From Planctomycetota bacterium (lineage in GTDB: Bacteria > Planctomycetota > GCA-002687715 > DRQF01): 10,443 nt of DNA. The first letter of the stretch is position 1. Every line of letters begins with the position of its first letter. A program made the position numbers and the translations under genes. This document shows positions 7,113 to 10,443 of the stretch, in pieces. Below the pieces are notes generated by a model, which saw only the letters and a list, made by a program, of their open reading frames with translations, was not told the DNA's origin and did no database searches. The stretch is taken from the NCBI GenBank assembly GCA_024275615.1, contig JAJRYU010000296.1, forward strand, positions 1-10,443, in the 5' to 3' direction.

Positions 7113-7751
7113 ATGGTAAAGAAACACATGCGGTCAATCCAAAAACTATCGAGTTGTGTGCTCCTTGTTGTGACTGTCGCTTTCTTGGGATCTTGTGACA
7201 AGGGGGACGGGGATCATGAAGCCCTTGTTCGATCTCAACAGGTTGCGACAATCGCCCGAGTCAAGAACTTGGCCGGCCAAGGCGTTGACGTGCCCACTTT
7301 TTCAGAGTCAGACACGGCGGTCTTTGTGTTCTCGCGCATCGACTGCCCGATTTCCAATCGTTACGCTGTGGAACTGAATCGAATCGTCAGAGAGTTTTCC
7401 ACCAAGGGAATCGAATTTACATTGGTCTATGTCGACCCTGACGAATCTGCGGAGGCCATCCGAAAGCACCTTGCCGAGTATTCCCATTTGGCCAGAGCAT
7501 ATCGTGACCCTGAGCACAATCTGGTCAAACTCGTTGGTGCTACGGTGACGCCGGAAGTTGCGGTATTCTGCAGAAATCGAGGAATGGTCTATCGTGGTAG
7601 AATTGACGACCAATATGTTGATTTTGGCAAACAGCGCGCCCAACCCAACCAGCGCGATCTTCGGGAAACACTCACACAAATTTTGGCAAAGAAGATACCG
7701 AAGTTTCGTTCTACGAAAGCGATTGGATGCTACATCGACACTGGAAAGTAA
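7113..7751 (+). CDS. Lipoprotein redoxin (thioredoxin-fold), single active-site Cys
   Basis: A 212-residue protein from ATG 7113. An upstream in-frame TTG at 7098 would add five residues, and ATG 7128 is a shorter option; none has a strong ribosome site. The N-terminus is a lipoprotein signal peptide with lipobox L-G-S-C28. A peroxiredoxin/thioredoxin-like domain follows (about 45-190). An F-V-F-S-R-I-D-C78-P-I-S-N-R-Y motif occupies the redoxin active-site loop, with Pro where a second Cys would be in CXXC. A T-P-E segment supplies the likely cis-Pro. The YRGRIDDQYVDFG motif is typical, in my recollection, of redoxins that accompany haem-c/copper-monooxygenase proteins. The tail ends in A-I-G-C-Y-I, which I recall as conserved at the junction in fused relatives. 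It is likely anchored at the periplasmic face. It may serve in thiol redox or metallation of the downstream protein, which its gene overlaps by 25 bases. Peroxidase activity is uncertain. Confidence 0.85.
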   Translation: MVKKHMRSIQKLSSCVLLVVTVAFLGSCDKGDGDHEALVRSQQVATIARVKNLAGQGVDVPTFSESDTAVFVFSRIDCPISNRYAVELNRIVREFSTKGIEFTLVYVDPDESAEAIRKHLAEYSHLARAYRDPEHNLVKLVGATVTPEVAVFCRNRGMVYRGRIDDQYVDFGKQRAQPNQRDLRETLTQILAKKIPKFRSTKAIGCYIDTGK

Positions 7752-9991
7752 GAACGCTGCGAATCCCGCCTTCATTCTTGTTCGTTTTTTTGCTTGGCTT
7801 GGCCTTGATTTCATGTGGCGATGAAGAGAATGGTCAAGCCGTTGGGCGCGCCAACAACACGGCACAGAAGCTCACCTATGTTGCCCCTGATCTTGTGGCT
7901 ATGGCGGATCTGGAGTTGCCACACGTTGCCCCTGGGACCATGACTTTTTCTACCAATATTGCACCTATCATTTTCGAAAATTGCACGATCTGCCACCGTC
8001 CAGGCGAAGCGGCTCCTTTCAGTTTTTTGAACTATGCGCAAATCAAGAAACGTGCACGCCAAATTGCTGAAGTGACAAGCAGCCGATTCATGCCGCCCTG
8101 GGGACCGACACCGGGGGTCGTCGATTTCAAGTACGAACGCGAGCTTGATGCATTGGAGATCGCGCAGATTGCGCAATGGTATCAAGACGGCAGCCCTGAA
8201 GGTGATCCCAAGATGATACCCGAGTTACCTCCATTCGACTTGGGTTGGGCTTTGGGGAAGCCAGATCTTGTGGTTCGGACAAAGGAGACATTCACTGTTC
8301 CCACCGAAACTCCTGATACTTTTCGCAACTTCGTCATGCCAGTCGATATTGACAGCTTGAAGTTTGTTCGTGCGGTCGAGGTACGACCGCGCAATCTCAA
8401 AGTTGCCCACCACGGCATTCTCAATGTCGATCCGACATCGTCTTCACGGCAGCAGGCGTTGGAGACGGAAACGCCGGGCTTTCCTGGTATGGATTTGGGG
8501 CTCTCCGTTGCGCCCGGCGGACAGTTTATTGGCTGGACGCCAGGCAAGAAACCCGCCATCAGCCCTCCGAAAATGGCATGGAAGCTTGAACGTGGTAGCG
8601 ATCTTGTTCTCAACATGCACATGGTGACGACAGGGAAACTGGAAAAAATTGACTGTGAGGTCGGCTTGTATTTCACAGACGAAGCACCGACCCGCGAATC
8701 ATACTCCTTGGTTCTTCGAAATAACCACATCCTAGTTTCAGCCGGTGCCAAAGACTACTGGATTGAGGATTCGTTTGTTCTTCCCACCACTGTCAAAGTA
8801 CTTCGAATCTATCCTCATGCTCACTACATAGGTCGCGAGATTCGGGCTTTTGCCTTGTTGCCAAAAGGGAAGAAAATCTGGCTCTTTCACGACGACGACT
8901 GGGATTTCAATTGGCAGGACCAATATGAGTTCGAGAATCCTCCTCGGTTGCCGAAGGGGACGCGTATTGTCTTGCAAATCTGCTATGACAATAGTGCGGA
9001 GAACCCGAGGAATCCGAATTCACCGCCCCGACCTATCAACTACGGCCCTAGTTCTTTCGACGAAATGGGGACCTGTGCTTTCATGCTCTTACCGCAAAAC
9101 GAAAAGGGCGCCGCTCTTTTGGCCCAAAGTGAAGCTGAAAGACACTTGCAGAAAGACAGAGGAGACTGGCGACGCTACGGCACTCTTGGCCGATCATTGG
9201 CGAATGACAACAAGTTTGAAGCAGCAATCGATCAGTTTGAATTGGGTCTGAAGCTCGTCAATCATCCGAGCCTTCACGCCAACCTCGGTGGCGCCTTGAC
9301 CATGTTAGGGCGGTCAGAAGAAGCGCTCGATCACTATCGAACGGCTGTGGGGATGACTCCTGATGATAGCCTCTTACGATACAACTATGCCATTTCCCTG
9401 AAGGAAGGTGGGCACAAAGCGAAAGCTGTCAAGGAACTGCAATTGGCGATCAAGTTAGATGCGTATTTTGCCAAGGCATACGTTCTCTTGGGCGAAACTT
9501 TCGAGTCCGTGGGCAAAGCGGGGGCTGCCATCACGTGCTTTGAGCGTGCGATCAAGGCGAAACCCAAGCTCTACCTCGGGTATCAGGCTTTGGGGACCAC
9601 GCTGGCGAACTTTGGCTATCACTTCGAGTCCATTCAGAGCTTGCAGCAAGCTCTTGCCCTAGCGCCCGAGGACTCAAAACTCACGATCAAGAGTAGCTTG
9701 GCTTGGGCGATTGCAACAGATCCCAAGTGCACAAGAAACAATGCGGAAGTTGCCATCGAATTAGCGAAGGACGTGTCTACCAAAGAATCGACTCCTGAGT
9801 TCCTTGACATATTGGCTGTGGCCTACGCGGCTCGCGGTGACTTCCGTCGCGCCACCGAGACGCTGAAGTTAGCATTGAGTTTGCTGGAAGAATCCGCTCA
9901 ACACAAAAGCAAGAAGATCATGAGGAAGCGCTTGCGCTTGTTTCGCGAGGGAAAGAAATTCACGACTGATCGCCGACCGATCCCCAAGTAA
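7727..9991 (+). CDS. Lipoprotein fusing cytochrome c, type II copper monooxygenase-like and TPR domains
   Basis: A 754-residue protein. ATG 7727 lies inside the redoxin gene. It is the only start that gives a complete signal peptide, with lipobox L-I-S-C30. A haem-c module follows: C86-T-I-C89-H90, with M122 in S-R-F-M-P-P-W as the probable axial ligand. Residues about 180-455 look like a copper type II ascorbate-dependent monooxygenase (PHM/DBH-like) two-domain fold. Candidate ligands occur in the canonical order: H228-H229 and H298 for the first copper, then H364-x-H366 and M447 for the second. From about 480 to 725 there are about six or seven TPR-like helical repeats, with anchors such as A-L-D-H-Y and Y-x-x-L-G, for protein binding. 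In PHM-type enzymes each copper supplies one electron, and here the haem could replace ascorbate as donor. The substrate is unknown. The weak ribosome site suggests coupling to the redoxin gene. Confidence 0.87.
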   Translation: MLHRHWKVRTLRIPPSFLFVFLLGLALISCGDEENGQAVGRANNTAQKLTYVAPDLVAMADLELPHVAPGTMTFSTNIAPIIFENCTICHRPGEAAPFSFLNYAQIKKRARQIAEVTSSRFMPPWGPTPGVVDFKYERELDALEIAQIAQWYQDGSPEGDPKMIPELPPFDLGWALGKPDLVVRTKETFTVPTETPDTFRNFVMPVDIDSLKFVRAVEVRPRNLKVAHHGILNVDPTSSSRQQALETETPGFPGMDLGLSVAPGGQFIGWTPGKKPAISPPKMAWKLERGSDLVLNMHMVTTGKLEKIDCEVGLYFTDEAPTRESYSLVLRNNHILVSAGAKDYWIEDSFVLPTTVKVLRIYPHAHYIGREIRAFALLPKGKKIWLFHDDDWDFNWQDQYEFENPPRLPKGTRIVLQICYDNSAENPRNPNSPPRPINYGPSSFDEMGTCAFMLLPQNEKGAALLAQSEAERHLQKDRGDWRRYGTLGRSLANDNKFEAAIDQFELGLKLVNHPSLHANLGGALTMLGRSEEALDHYRTAVGMTPDDSLLRYNYAISLKEGGHKAKAVKELQLAIKLDAYFAKAYVLLGETFESVGKAGAAITCFERAIKAKPKLYLGYQALGTTLANFGYHFESIQSLQQALALAPEDSKLTIKSSLAWAIATDPKCTRNNAEVAIELAKDVSTKESTPEFLDILAVAYAARGDFRRATETLKLALSLLEESAQHKSKKIMRKRLRLFREGKKFTTDRRPIPK

Positions 9992-10266
9992 GTCTTGTTG
10001 ATGGGATTCGATCGACTGTATCTCAACCGCCAGAACCACTGATCGTTTTCACCTACCACCTTCCATGAGAAAGCCGACAGTTTCACGCCTTGGCCTGATT
10101 GATCGACAAAATCGTGATTGGCTTGGTCGAATTCCGAGTTTTGAAGCCGCATAGGGTTCTCGACATCGAGGAATGAGCTAAGAGCGACCGTCGATCGTGA
10201 GTGGCGAAGGGTTCATCAGCCGGTTGATTTCTTGCACCTCATGGTGGAGGCGCCAGGATCTTCTTG
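9992..10266. other. Intergenic region without a convincing gene
   Basis: 275 bases between the cytochrome/TPR gene and the right-edge frame. Short frames occur on both strands: a 29-codon plus frame at 10065-10154, and a minus frame entering from 10152 that overlaps the 3' end of the previous gene. None has a ribosome site or a recognisable motif. Small dyads are present, CTCGA-ca-TCGAG at 10159-10170 and a near-palindrome at 10215-10228. None has the GC stem plus T-run of an intrinsic terminator, although one would be expected between convergent genes. The DNA may be decayed coding sequence. Confidence 0.4.
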
Positions 10267-10443
10267 TCAGTTCTTGTGGGGCTCCGGGTTGGTGTCTGAT
10301 TGCGGAGGGAACATGGATTGGCGCTCTGGGATCTCGGTGCCAGCCTTGATCGACTCGGTGAGCACGAGAAACGGGGATTCGGCCCCGTCGAAACGATCAG
10401 CTGGGGTCATGCCGTTTTCAAGATTGAGGACACCTCTCGGGCA
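10267..10443 (-). CDS. C-terminal fragment of an unidentified protein, cut by the window edge
   Basis: The minus-strand frame entering at 10443 is open for 58 codons and stops with TGA at 10269-10267. The translation begins C-P-R-G-V-L-N-L-E-N-G-M and contains an S-P-F-L-V-L-T-E-S-I-K segment. It ends in a hydrophilic, proline-rich tail (Q-S-D-T-N-P-E-P-H-K-N) like many natural C-termini. Codon use is ordinary. I do not recognise the family. An opposing plus-strand frame from ATG 10241 is also open to the edge, but its product is Ser/Gly-rich and less protein-like, so I prefer the minus strand. The gene would converge on the cytochrome/TPR gene. Confidence 0.42.
   Translation of the reverse strand, partial: CPRGVLNLENGMTPADRFDGAESPFLVLTESIKAGTEIPERQSMFPPQSDTNPEPHKN

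Noticed and set aside
7308..7865. Minus-strand frame of 185 codons across the redoxin/cytochrome junction
   Set aside because: It is antisense to the active-site motif, the lipobox and the overlap of two well-supported genes.
10065..10154. 29-residue plus-strand open frame after the cytochrome/TPR gene
   Set aside because: It has no ribosome-binding site and no recognisable motif; frames of this length are expected by chance.

Overview
The window (10,443 bases, roughly half G+C) looks like chromosomal DNA of an environmental Gram-negative bacterium. Two genes encode lipoproteins and two encode periplasmic or outer-membrane products. The class of haem-c/copper-monooxygenase/TPR protein at the right, together with its redoxin partner, is one I associate from memory mainly with Planctomycetota and some other environmental phyla. 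The phylum assignment is therefore an inference, not something the sequence proves. I see no rRNA, tRNA, CRISPR array, complete IS element or phage gene.

Layout, left to right. Bases 1-117 hold the end of an unidentified reading frame. A small zinc-ribbon protein (118-444, minus) and a TetR-family repressor (609-1193, minus) follow. A 231-bp divergent control region (1194-1424) carries two clusters of TGAC/GTCA half-sites that look like TetR operators, one of them overlapping a plausible rightward promoter. It drives a tight three-gene operon on the plus strand. The genes are a 1060-residue RND/MMPL-type inner-membrane transporter (1425-4607), a LolA-like periplasmic protein of the 'outer membrane lipoprotein-sorting' family (4620-5534), and a DUF1302-like outer-membrane beta-barrel (5531-7003, overlapping the previous gene by ATGA). 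Together these could form a trans-envelope route for a hydrophobic molecule: pump, soluble lipid-binding carrier, outer-membrane barrel. There is no membrane-fusion adaptor and no TolC, and the adjacent TetR protein is the probable ligand-sensing repressor.

After a 109-bp gap with a candidate promoter comes a second plus-strand unit. It holds a lipoprotein redoxin with a single Cys at the thioredoxin-fold active-site position (7113-7751) and, overlapping it by 25 bases, a 754-residue lipoprotein (7727-9991). The latter fuses a CXXCH haem-c module, a type II copper monooxygenase-like domain with a His/His, His, His-X-His, Met ligand set, and a C-terminal TPR domain. This is probably a surface or periplasmic oxidative or redox system; its substrate is unknown.

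Bases 9992-10266 show no convincing gene. The right edge probably holds the C-terminal 58 residues of an unidentified minus-strand gene that runs out of the window.
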